In this document: positions 1 through 5,760 of the stretch, in pieces
Position numbering within the stretch: position 1 is the first letter of the stretch
Layout of the letters: each line of letters opens with the position of its first letter
Assembly: GCA_002335945.1 (NCBI GenBank)
Contig: DDDD01000040.1
Coordinates: forward strand, 2,845-8,604
Direction of reading: 5' to 3'
DNA: 5,760 nucleotides
Origin: Porticoccaceae bacterium UBA1989
GTDB lineage: Bacteria > Pseudomonadota > Gammaproteobacteria > Pseudomonadales > Porticoccaceae
Position numbers and translations under genes: made by a program
Notes under the pieces: model-generated
Seen by the model: only the letters and a program-made list of their open reading frames with translations
Databases searched by the model: none
Told to the model about the DNA's origin: nothing

Positions 1-104
1 CGCGCAACGAATTCATCCACAGGTTCATTAAAACGACCGCCCCAAGCTTGGTTGGTCTGTGGGGTTTTTACGTGGGGTGCTTTGTTCTTGTCCGAATTAC
101 TCAT
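1..104 (-). CDS. argH: Argininosuccinate lyase, N-terminal fragment (runs off left edge)
   Basis: Argininosuccinate lyase cleaves argininosuccinate to arginine and fumarate, the last step of cytoplasmic arginine synthesis. Only the first 34 codons lie in the window. The reverse strand reads from an ATG at 104-102 and gives a polar leader of about 20 residues, then AWGGRFNEPVDEFVA, which is the family's N-terminal signature (the WGGRF block followed by an acidic helix). The leader is longer than in E. coli ArgH, where WGGRF follows almost directly after the start, and resembles the extended N-termini of Pseudomonas-type enzymes. No other start codon is available in frame within the leader. No strong ribosome binding site precedes the ATG. 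The gene diverges from the algR-hem operon, the same arrangement as in Pseudomonas. The identification rests on a short but very characteristic stretch. Confidence 0.9.
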   Translation of the reverse strand, partial: MSNSDKNKAPHVKTPQTNQAWGGRFNEPVDEFVA

Positions 105-139
105 CGACGTCAGTGTCCAGTTGTTAAATTGCAGAGCTG

Positions 140-145
140 ATTATA
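140..145 (-). promoter_or_regulatory. Candidate -10 box for argH
   Basis: The reverse strand carries a perfect TATAAT hexamer here, 35 bases upstream of the argH ATG. Transcription would start near position 133 and leave a leader of about 29 bases. No good TTGACA-like -35 hexamer is found at 16-18 bases spacing, so the promoter would depend on the -10 element or an activator. A small dyad, CCCT-AGC-AGGG at 158-168, overlaps the spacer and -35 region and could be an operator or chance. Confidence 0.45.
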
Positions 146-188
146 GCCAATCATTGCCCCTAGCAGGGAAAAGTTACAGTAATTTGGG

Positions 189-194
189 TATGAT
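189..194 (+). promoter_or_regulatory. Weak candidate -10 box for the algR-hem operon
   Basis: TATGAT lies 35 bases upstream of the ATG at 230, which would place the transcript start near 201. The matching -35 region (about 166-171) is not recognisable. The box was chosen only by position and similarity to the consensus. The promoter of the rightward operon must lie in 105-229 or inside argH, so some element here is expected, but this particular box is a guess. Confidence 0.25.
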
Positions 195-217
195 GAGGCC
201 GCTCGGAGTGAACCAAT

Positions 218-223
218 GGAGGG
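218..223 (+). promoter_or_regulatory. Ribosome binding site deciding the algR-like start
   Basis: GGAGGG ends six bases before the ATG at 230, which is ideal spacing. An in-frame TTG at 224 would directly abut this site, so ATG 230 is the supported start. Confidence 0.8.
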
Positions 224-229
224 TTGCTA

Positions 230-910
230 ATGATCAAAGTATTGATCGTCGATAACGAGTTGTTGGCGGGAGTTCGAATAGAGCGTCTGCTAACGGCTAT
301 GCAAAATATTATTTTTGTTGGTCAGGCGACCAATAGACGTTCAACTATGGCTATGGTTGAAGCACAGGCACCAGATATTGTGTTAATGAAAACGCCTATG
401 CCTGAAATGGGCACCGTCTCATTTCCGAAAGTGTTTAATCAAGCTGCTCTTACCCCTATCCTTGTATTCTGCCCTAGCCTGGATCAGTTTGAATGCGGAC
501 TGCACAGAGATAACTTGATTGGTGCCCTGTTGAGCGCCAGCAAAGAGGTGCATAACAAACGCAGGCAGTTATATGCCGGTGCGCGTTCATGCCTCTATGC
601 CTATTCCTATCAGGGAATCGATGTTATTCCCATTGAGGACGTTCGCTTACTCAAGGCAGATCAAAAGTATGTTAGGGCCTATACGGCCAACACCGATTTC
701 ACCATCAATGAATCACTCAAAGGTCTTGAGCAGGAATTTCCCAATCTATTTATTAGAATCCATCGCAACGCGCTGGTAAGCAAAGAGGCTATTCAGGGTA
801 TCAGGCGCAGTGGAGGGCGCAGCCTAGCCATACTTGATGATATTGATATACAGCCGGAGATTAGCCGTCGCCTAGAACCAAAATTACGTAAATTAACCGC
901 GCAACTCTGA
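230..910 (+). CDS. algR: AlgR-family LytTR response regulator with a degenerate, probably non-phosphorylatable receiver domain
   Basis: A 226-residue, two-domain regulator. Residues 1-105 form a receiver-like domain that opens with MIKVLIVDNE. Residues about 120-226 form a LytTR DNA-binding domain, with IDVIPIEDVRLLKADQKYV, ESLKGLEQEF and FIRIHRNALVS closely matching Pseudomonas AlgR. Position (just upstream of hemC, divergent from argH) and sequence both support orthology to AlgR. The receiver is abnormal. Where AlgR has its phospho-acceptor Asp54 in PDIVLLD, this protein reads PDIVLMK, so residue 54 is Lys (AAA at 389-391). The acidic DD pair is D8-N9, the switch Thr after FC is Pro82, and the conserved Lys before Pro is replaced (GALLSA at 98-103). 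The ORF is otherwise intact, so it looks like a functional pseudo-receiver regulator rather than a pseudogene. No AlgZ/FimS kinase gene lies beside it. It may control the hem genes downstream or distant targets; the sequence does not say which. ATG 230 is set by the GGAGGG site. Confidence 0.88.
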   Translation: MIKVLIVDNELLAGVRIERLLTAMQNIIFVGQATNRRSTMAMVEAQAPDIVLMKTPMPEMGTVSFPKVFNQAALTPILVFCPSLDQFECGLHRDNLIGALLSASKEVHNKRRQLYAGARSCLYAYSYQGIDVIPIEDVRLLKADQKYVRAYTANTDFTINESLKGLEQEFPNLFIRIHRNALVSKEAIQGIRRSGGRSLAILDDIDIQPEISRRLEPKLRKLTAQL

Positions 911-966
911 CAACGGCCTTTAAATCGTCGATAATACCGTCCTAAAAATTAACACAGGTTATTTTA

Positions 967-1902
967 GTGTCCCGTACTCTCCGAATTGCTACCCGTAAAA
1001 GCCCCCTGGCCCTTTGGCAGGCAGAGTTTGTTAAAGCAGAACTGCTCAAATATCATCCTGACCTTGAGGTTGAGTTGGTTGCTATGACCACCAAGGGCGA
1101 CATCCTTCTAGATACGCCGCTGGCCAAAATTGGTGGCAAGGGTTTGTTTGTTAAAGAGCTTGAGGTGGCCATGCTAGATGGTAGGGCTGATATTGCTGTG
1201 CACTCCATGAAAGATGTGCCCATGGAATTTCCTCCTGGTCTTGATTTGGCGGTGATCTGCGAGCGAGAAAATCCTCTGGATGCCTTTGTCTCCAATCAGT
1301 ATAAAAGCCTCGATCAATTGCCTGATGGCGCCATTGTTGGCACCTCAAGTCTGCGCCGCCAATGTCAGGTGCGCGCCCATTTTCCCAAACTGCAGATTAA
1401 AGAACTGCGCGGCAATGTTAATACCAGACTCGCCAAGCTCGACAGCGGTGACTATCAGGCTATTATTTTGGCCAGTGCTGGGCTAATAAGGCTGGGCATG
1501 GAAGACCGGATTGCCAGTGCATTAGAGTCTGAGCTCTCGTTGCCCGCAGGTGGGCAGGGTGCTGTGGGTATTGAATGTAGAGCGGAAGACACAGCAACCC
1601 TCGAACTGCTGGCACCTCTCCATCATGAGGACACCGCTAGCTGTGTCGTGGCAGAGCGTGCCGTAAACCGCCATTTACAGGGTGGCTGTCAGGTACCTAT
1701 TGCCTGTTTTGCAGAGCTTGATGCCTCTGGAAAGACCATTGGTCTGCGGGGCCTAGTCGGCAGTATTGATGGTGCAACCCTGCTGCGTGCAGAACTGCAG
1801 GGCCCGCGTGAAAATGCGCAGGCGCTGGGTATTGAATTAGCAGAGCAGCTGTTGGCCCAGGGTGCTGGAGAGATACTGGCTGAGGTCTATGGCAGCCAGT
1901 AG
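967..1902 (+). CDS. hemC: Hydroxymethylbilane synthase (porphobilinogen deaminase)
   Basis: This cytoplasmic enzyme joins four porphobilinogens head to tail into 1-hydroxymethylbilane, releasing ammonia, in tetrapyrrole synthesis. The 311-residue product is close to the E. coli length (313). Visible family signatures are LRIATRKSPLALWQA at the N-terminus, TTKGD and KGLFVKELE, and HSMKDVP with catalytic Asp83 (equivalent to E. coli Asp84). SSLRRQ and LRGNVNTRL supply arginines that bind the substrate carboxylates. GGCQVPIA contains Cys241, which carries the covalent dipyrromethane cofactor (E. coli Cys242). The start is GTG at 967, where the family N-terminus begins; only a weak AGG at 956-958 serves as ribosome binding site, which may keep expression modest. 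The gene lies 56 bases after algR and overlaps hemD by 14 bases, consistent with cotranscription and translational coupling. All key residues are present. Confidence 0.98.
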   Translation: MSRTLRIATRKSPLALWQAEFVKAELLKYHPDLEVELVAMTTKGDILLDTPLAKIGGKGLFVKELEVAMLDGRADIAVHSMKDVPMEFPPGLDLAVICERENPLDAFVSNQYKSLDQLPDGAIVGTSSLRRQCQVRAHFPKLQIKELRGNVNTRLAKLDSGDYQAIILASAGLIRLGMEDRIASALESELSLPAGGQGAVGIECRAEDTATLELLAPLHHEDTASCVVAERAVNRHLQGGCQVPIACFAELDASGKTIGLRGLVGSIDGATLLRAELQGPRENAQALGIELAEQLLAQGAGEILAEVYGSQ

Positions 1903-2647
1903 CCTTAAAAATAGGTCTGTTCTCGTGGTGCGGCCACTGCGGGGGCAGGATGCTTTTTTGGCATTGCTTGAGCAGTCGGGGGCCGATGTTACCTATACGC
2001 CAATAATGCGCATTGAGCCGATTGATGAAACCCAGTCCATTGAAAACCTTATTCTGATCTTGGATCAATTTGATAAGGCAATTTTTATCAGCGCTAATGC
2101 CGCTGAATTAGGCTTGGAATGGATAGACGAGTACTGGCCAATGCTGCCGGTGGGACTCGAGCTATTAGCCGTGGGTCAGCAGACAGCGCAGATTTTTAGT
2201 CAATATGGATACTCGGTTGTCTGCCCCCAAGATCTGCAGAACACAGAGGGGCTTTTGGAACTTGAGTCGCTACAGGCGCTGGACAGTAAATCCGTGGTTA
2301 TTTTCCGCGGTGGGGGTGGACGTCAGACTCTGGGTGAAACTTTGGAGCAACGCGGCGCCAAGGTTAGCTACTGTGAATTATATAATCGCGTGATCGAATC
2401 AAGCAGTTTAGAGCGGGCTCGGCATCAGGCTAAGACGACAGACTGTTTAATAGTCCATAGCGGCGAGTTGCTTCAGGCCATGGCCGATCCAGAAAATGTA
2501 GCAGTGCCTCTGGTCGTCCCCAGTGATCGGGTTGCGGCTATGGCTCAGGAAATGGGATATCAGAGTATAGTCATTGCCGACAATGCCTTGCCGGAATCAA
2601 TGCATCGGGCGGTTGAGGGATATTTTAAGACTGCAGAAAACGTCTAA
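1889..2647 (+). CDS. hemD: Uroporphyrinogen-III synthase
   Basis: The enzyme cyclises hydroxymethylbilane with inversion of ring D to give uroporphyrinogen III, the branch point to heme, siroheme and cobalamin. The 252-residue product compares with 246 in E. coli. Families of this enzyme diverge strongly, but the usual landmarks are present in order: SVLVVRP near residue 10, IFISANAAELGLEWI in the first lobe, IFRGGGGRQTLGETLEQRGA with the RGxGGR motif, YCELYNRV, a Ser-containing strand (LIVHSGELL), and VVPSDRVAAMAQEMGY near the end. The start ATG 1889 lies inside the end of hemC, preceded by GAGG at 1882-1885 with tight 3-base spacing. A GTG at 1862 is in frame but would add nine residues before the conserved N-terminus. 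The 14-base overlap with hemC suggests coupled translation of consecutive pathway enzymes. Confidence 0.95.
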   Translation: MAASSLKNRSVLVVRPLRGQDAFLALLEQSGADVTYTPIMRIEPIDETQSIENLILILDQFDKAIFISANAAELGLEWIDEYWPMLPVGLELLAVGQQTAQIFSQYGYSVVCPQDLQNTEGLLELESLQALDSKSVVIFRGGGGRQTLGETLEQRGAKVSYCELYNRVIESSSLERARHQAKTTDCLIVHSGELLQAMADPENVAVPLVVPSDRVAAMAQEMGYQSIVIADNALPESMHRAVEGYFKTAENV

Positions 2648-2673
2648 AATAGACTAAGCTTTTAATGAGTAGC

Positions 2674-2679
2674 AGAGGG
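2674..2679 (+). promoter_or_regulatory. Ribosome binding site favouring a GTG start for hemX
   Basis: AGAGGG sits six bases before the GTG at 2686. It lies inside the coding region if the in-frame ATG at 2665 is used instead, and that ATG has no comparable site upstream. Confidence 0.55.
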
Positions 2680-2685
2680 CGAAAA

Positions 2686-3921
2686 GTGACTAAAGATACC
2701 AAAAACATAAAGGCTGAAAAAGTGGTTGATAAAAAAGCTGTGGAGAAACAATCGGCTGAACAAAAGACTTCGGCTAAGCAGGCCCTTGATAAAGAAGCCC
2801 TCGACAAAAAGCTCCTTGATAAACAGACTTCTGAAAAAAAGAGTCGTAATAATGAAACTTCTGAAAAAAAGCCCAGCCCCTCACCTAAAACGCCTAATGC
2901 TAGAGGGTCCCTCTGGCTGAAATTATGGCTAACGCTAATTGTGGTTGCCGGTTTGGCCGCTGCAGGTTGGTTTGGTTGGACTCAGTGGCAGCAGCGTGTC
3001 ACTGCGACGGAAGATTTTAGTGCAAGACTCGATAGCCTTGATAGGTCGTACATGACCATTGCGCAACAGTCTCAAGAAGCCGAAAAGCGTCAATCTAAAG
3101 ATATCGAACAGGTGCAGCGAGGACTTTCTACTATTCAGCTGCGTCTTAATAATCAGGGGAAACGACTCGCGGAACTTGGCACTACTACCCGCAGCGACTG
3201 GCTGCTCGCAGAAGCGGCCTACCTGGCACGTCTCGCTAATCAGCGACTGCAAACCGAGCGCAGTACCAAAAACCCCCTAGCACTGTTAGAAAATGTTGAC
3301 GTTATTCTTAAGCAGTTGGATGACCCTGAGTTGTTGCCACTGCGCGGTGCTGTGGCAATTGATATTGCTGCCTTGCGACTGGCCGGTGAGGTTGATGCCT
3401 CGGGGCTCTATCTTGAACTCAACGCGCTGGCGGAAAGCATTGATCAGTTAGTTATTTTAAAGCCGACAGCCGAAGCTGCAGTGGTTACCAATCAACCACA
3501 GGCAGCATTAGAACAGCCAAAACTGCAGGGTCTGATCACAGGTTTTGTTGATGGGGTTAGTCAGCTAATAAGGGTAACTCAGCGAGATCAGCCTATCGAG
3601 CCATTATTGCAGGCCAATGAAGAGGGGATAGTGCGACACAACTTACGCCTTATGTTAGAGCAGGCTCAGAGTGCGGTAATGCGCGAAGAGCAGGCCATTT
3701 ATAGTCAAAGCCTGGTCAAAGCCCAGCGCTGGCTGGCACAGTATTTCCAACTTAATCCCAATGCAGTGATTATTCAGCAGCGACTGGCTAGCCTAAGTGA
3801 GCAAGAAATTATTCAGCAACTGCCTGATATCAATGGTTCACTCCAGGCCATAGAGACATTGATTGCACTGCGTAATAGCCGCTTAACTGCCACCGATAGT
3901 GAAAAGTCGGTGACCCAATAA
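2686..3921 (+). CDS. hemX: HemX family inner-membrane protein
   Basis: This protein is encoded after hemCD in many gammaproteobacteria. Databases often call it uroporphyrinogen-III C-methyltransferase, but this sequence shows no methyltransferase fold (no glycine-rich S-adenosylmethionine loop), so the older name should not be trusted. From the GTG start it has 411 residues (E. coli HemX 393). Residues 1-75 form a highly charged cytoplasmic tail with about 18 lysines and repeated LDK and TSEKK units. Residues about 78-99 form one membrane helix (LWLTLIVVAGLAAAGWFGW). Residues about 110-165 look like a coiled coil, followed by the conserved block WLLAEAAYLARLANQRL, the LLENVDVILKQLDDP segment and the later AQRWLAQYF motif. 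The topology suggests a bitopic protein with its C-terminal domain in the periplasm. The start is uncertain: ATG 2665 would add seven residues. The stop overlaps the hemY ATG. The molecular role is unsettled; a link to heme synthesis is inferred from gene order. Confidence 0.9.
   Translation: MTKDTKNIKAEKVVDKKAVEKQSAEQKTSAKQALDKEALDKKLLDKQTSEKKSRNNETSEKKPSPSPKTPNARGSLWLKLWLTLIVVAGLAAAGWFGWTQWQQRVTATEDFSARLDSLDRSYMTIAQQSQEAEKRQSKDIEQVQRGLSTIQLRLNNQGKRLAELGTTTRSDWLLAEAAYLARLANQRLQTERSTKNPLALLENVDVILKQLDDPELLPLRGAVAIDIAALRLAGEVDASGLYLELNALAESIDQLVILKPTAEAAVVTNQPQAALEQPKLQGLITGFVDGVSQLIRVTQRDQPIEPLLQANEEGIVRHNLRLMLEQAQSAVMREEQAIYSQSLVKAQRWLAQYFQLNPNAVIIQQRLASLSEQEIIQQLPDINGSLQAIETLIALRNSRLTATDSEKSVTQ
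2827..2871 (+). repeat. 15-base direct repeat, 30-base period, within hemX
   Basis: ACTTCTGAAAAAAAG occurs exactly at 2827-2841 and 2857-2871, encoding TSEKK twice at a ten-codon spacing in the charged tail of HemX. Each copy has a run of seven A. This looks like a small in-frame duplication in a low-constraint tail. Confidence 0.7.
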
Positions 3922-5129
3922 TGCGCAAAATTTTACTGATCTTTATGCTGGCGCTGTTATTAGGTGCTGCAGGTATCTGGTTATTACAGCAGGGCAGTGG
4001 CTATATTCTGATCAGTATTGGCAGTACCAATATAGAGATGAGCGTCTGGGTTGGCGTGCTGCTGTATATCGCCCTCAGTGCCATTTTGGTATGGCTGTTA
4101 TTACTGGTGCGCTGGTTGACGGGTGCCGGAGGCCTGCGCCATTGGTGGAACTCTTTTAGCAGTGCACGGCAGGTAAGTAAAACCGCTCAGGGATTACTGT
4201 TATATGCCGAGCACGACTGGCAAAAATCGGGTCAACTGCTGTCTCAGTCTGCAGACAAATCTTCAATGCCAGTGATCAACTTGCTGTTTGCAGCCCGAGC
4301 GGCCGCAGAGAACAATGAAGTTGAAAAGGCACGGCAACTTTTAGAGCGACTAAAAATCACCCACCCCAATGCGAGTTTTGCGGCGGACAAGCTATTGGCC
4401 GAATTATTAATTATCGACGAACAGTTTGTGGATGCATTGTCATTGCTGGCAGGTTTGCACAAAGATAAACCCAATGACAGAGCCGTTTTACGTCTGTTGG
4501 CCGATGCCTATTGCCTGACCGAAGACTGGTCTTCTCTGCAAAAGATTCTCCGCGACATTAGCCATTACGGTGCCCTCAACAAACAGGCTGCTGCCAATCT
4601 AGAAATGGATACTTATTGCAGTTTGTTACTAGAATTTACCCCCGACTCAGAGCTTACTGACTCGGAACAGCAGAGCCAGCTAGCAGATCTTTGGACATTA
4701 GTGCCCAAACCTCTACGCAAGCTACCAGAGCTTATCTGTGCCTATGGGGATGCATTGCAGGCGGTTAACGCAGGCAATAAATTACAGCCGCTATTGACCA
4801 AAGCGCTAAATAATAGCTGGCATGCTGATCTGGTTGAACGATTCGGCGAGTTGCAGGGGGAGTCGCCCCAAAAACAGCTGGCAGTGGCCGAGAAGTGGTT
4901 GCTGAGTCATTCAGAAGATGCAGATTTACTGCTGGCTCTGGGGCGTATTTGTCGGCGATCAGAATTATTGGGTAAGTCCCGTGACTACCTGTCGGCCGCG
5001 GTTAAGTTAAATCCCTGTCCGCAAACCTATCTGGAATTGGCTGAGCTGTTAGGCACAATGAATGATCAGGCAGGCAGTGCCGAGATGTATCGCAAGGGGC
5101 TGTTGATTGGTCTCGCGTTAGAACAGTAG
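3921..5129 (+). CDS. hemY: HemY family inner-membrane TPR protein
   Basis: A 402-residue protein matching the proteobacterial HemY family, which is unrelated to the Bacillus protoporphyrinogen oxidase of the same name. Two N-terminal membrane helices (about residues 4-22 and 42-63) flank a short loop with QGSGYILISIGSTNIEMS, which is the family hallmark. A long helical C-terminal part follows. It contains alternating A/L helices of the tetratricopeptide type, for example INLLFAARAAAENNEVEKAR, FVDALSLLAGLHKDKPNDRA and, near the end, DADLLLALGRICRR with LSAAVKLNP and TYLELAELLG. With both helices at the N-terminus, the TPR domain is probably cytoplasmic and may scaffold protein partners, plausibly heme enzymes. 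The ATG shares one base with the hemX stop (TAATG), so translation is likely coupled. It is the last gene of the operon and converges on mnmC after 19 bases. Confidence 0.93.
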   Translation: MRKILLIFMLALLLGAAGIWLLQQGSGYILISIGSTNIEMSVWVGVLLYIALSAILVWLLLLVRWLTGAGGLRHWWNSFSSARQVSKTAQGLLLYAEHDWQKSGQLLSQSADKSSMPVINLLFAARAAAENNEVEKARQLLERLKITHPNASFAADKLLAELLIIDEQFVDALSLLAGLHKDKPNDRAVLRLLADAYCLTEDWSSLQKILRDISHYGALNKQAAANLEMDTYCSLLLEFTPDSELTDSEQQSQLADLWTLVPKPLRKLPELICAYGDALQAVNAGNKLQPLLTKALNNSWHADLVERFGELQGESPQKQLAVAEKWLLSHSEDADLLLALGRICRRSELLGKSRDYLSAAVKLNPCPQTYLELAELLGTMNDQAGSAEMYRKGLLIGLALEQ

Positions 5130-5167
5130 CGCGTTAGAGGTTCAGGCGCTAAATACGTTTCTTTTTT
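5127..5167 (+). terminator. Possible weak terminator between converging hemY and mnmC
   Basis: TAGCGC (5127-5132) and GCGCTA (5146-5151) form a perfect 6-base inverted repeat with a 13-base loop. On the plus strand a T-rich run (TTTCTTTTTT, 5158-5167) follows after about six bases, so it could end hemY transcription. The stem is short and the gap before the T run is longer than usual. On the minus strand no T run follows. Confidence 0.35.
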
Positions 5168-5760
5168 AAATCTCTGATCAAAAACCGTGCTGGATGCATC
5201 GCCAGCCGCAGCTCCCGCTCTAGGGGTGGAACTTCACCCGCAATCTCAGCCGCGAGTATCTCTGCGGTTAAGGGGGCATAACAGAGTCCTCTAGAGCCCA
5301 TGCCGCAGTGCACATAGAGATTGGGCTGATAGCTGCCTAATGTGGGCACCAATTTGCGCGCATCGCGCCTTAAGACGTCGTAGTCCTCCAATAAAGAGGG
5401 CAGATACGGCACCGGCCCAACGATCGGAAGATAGTCTTTGGTGGTGCAGCGATAGTTGGCTCTGCCGTCCATATCACCAGTATCTTGCGCTCCTAAGGCA
5501 ACACCCAGACCGCTGTCTGTGGCACTCATCTGCTCGACATTGGCGCGATGATCTTCCTCGCGCAGGCTGGTGGTAAATACCGCTTTATTGTAGGTAGCAC
5601 CGCAGTTATGGGTGCCATTTTGTGTCGGTGTAATATAGCCCTCACCGCAGATCACGGTTTTTAATCCCTCGCTGGCCTCTGACGCTGAGAGCAGACTAAT
5701 CTGTCCCCGAAGCTGGGTGACTGGGAGAAAGTTGGTCTGCTCAAACTGCTCGCAGCCATA
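5149..5760 (-). CDS. mnmC: MnmC, C-terminal oxidase domain (5' end outside window)
   Basis: MnmC completes 5-methylaminomethyl-2-thiouridine at the wobble base of certain tRNAs. Its FAD-dependent C-terminal domain removes the carboxymethyl group from cmnm5s2U, and its N-terminal domain methylates the product. The window holds the last 203 codons, open to the right edge, so the methyltransferase part cannot be checked. Landmarks of the C-terminal domain are LPVTQLRGQIS, VICGEGYITP, HNCGATY, the YRCTTKDYLPIVGPVP segment (RCATRDHLPMVG in E. coli), the GMGSRGLCYAPLTAEILAAEIAG FAD-domain end signature, and the terminal HPARFLIRDLKKKRI. The GTG at 5655 is internal, because homology continues upstream of it through to the window edge. 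The gene converges on hemY and its TAG stop lies in the shared inverted repeat. Whether it is the full bifunctional protein or a stand-alone oxidase cannot be told here. Confidence 0.93.
   Translation of the reverse strand, partial: YGCEQFEQTNFLPVTQLRGQISLLSASEASEGLKTVICGEGYITPTQNGTHNCGATYNKAVFTTSLREEDHRANVEQMSATDSGLGVALGAQDTGDMDGRANYRCTTKDYLPIVGPVPYLPSLLEDYDVLRRDARKLVPTLGSYQPNLYVHCGMGSRGLCYAPLTAEILAAEIAGEVPPLERELRLAMHPARFLIRDLKKKRI

Noticed and set aside
52..255. A 67-codon open frame on the plus strand across the argH start and the intergenic region.
   Set aside because: It runs antisense to argH and through both candidate promoters, lacks a ribosome binding site and overlaps the better supported algR start.
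230..910. Calling the AlgR-like gene a pseudogene because its receiver lacks the key residues.
   Set aside because: The frame is uninterrupted, the ribosome binding site is strong, and the LytTR domain keeps its family motifs, so loss of phosphorylation with retained DNA binding fits better.
245..934. An 11-base direct repeat (ATCGTCGATAA) at 245-255 and 924-934 flanking the algR-like gene, which could be a regulator site or an insertion mark.
   Set aside because: The first copy is ordinary coding sequence for IVDN, and a few exact 11-base repeats are expected by chance in a window of this size. There is no wider symmetry or LytTR-type double repeat.
911..966. A possible separate hemC promoter in the 56-base gap (GATAAT at 930-935).
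   Set aside because: No -35 hexamer lies at proper spacing, and the short gap is compatible with cotranscription from upstream.
1697..2068. A 123-codon reverse-strand open frame across the hemC-hemD junction.
   Set aside because: It is antisense to two strongly supported enzymes, and its His/Pro/Gln-rich composition is typical of a shadow frame.
5149..5655. Reading the minus-strand gene as a complete 168-residue protein starting at GTG 5655.
   Set aside because: The same frame stays open to the window edge, and MnmC homology (LPVTQLRGQIS and neighbours) continues upstream of that codon, so it is an internal valine.

Overview
The window carries the conserved argH / algR-hemC-hemD-hemX-hemY gene neighbourhood of Pseudomonas-like and marine Gammaproteobacteria. 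The mixed base composition, gene order and protein sequences suggest a free-living gammaproteobacterium. An oligotrophic marine lineage such as the Cellvibrionales/SAR92-Porticoccaceae is my guess from style only. I see no mobile elements, RNA genes, CRISPR arrays or phage genes.

Layout. At the left edge the first 34 codons of argH (argininosuccinate lyase) read leftward from 104. A 125-base divergent intergenic region follows, with a TATAAT box for argH and a weaker candidate for the rightward genes. Rightward come an AlgR-family LytTR response regulator (230-910), hemC (967-1902), hemD (1889-2647), hemX (2686-3921) and hemY (3921-5129). The tight spacing (56-base gap, 14-base overlap, 38-base gap, 1-base overlap) indicates one operon. 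A converging gene at 5149-5760 (minus strand) encodes the C-terminal part of the tRNA-modifying oxidoreductase MnmC. Its stop codon and that of hemY form the two ends of a short inverted repeat.

How the genes work together. HemC polymerises four porphobilinogens to hydroxymethylbilane, and HemD closes it to uroporphyrinogen III, the branch point for heme, siroheme and cobalamin. HemX and HemY are inner-membrane proteins that accompany hemCD in many proteobacteria; their exact roles are unsettled. ArgH (arginine synthesis) and MnmC (wobble uridine modification of tRNA) are neighbours rather than pathway partners.

Most notable point. The AlgR homologue is a complete ORF with an intact LytTR DNA-binding domain, but its receiver domain has lost the phosphorylation machinery: the phospho-acceptor Asp is Lys54, and the acidic pair, switch Thr and conserved Lys are also altered. 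The histidine kinase gene (fimS/algZ) that lies between argH and algR in Pseudomonas is absent here. Together these suggest a former two-component system turned into a phosphorylation-independent regulator next to the heme operon. The rest is ordinary housekeeping content.
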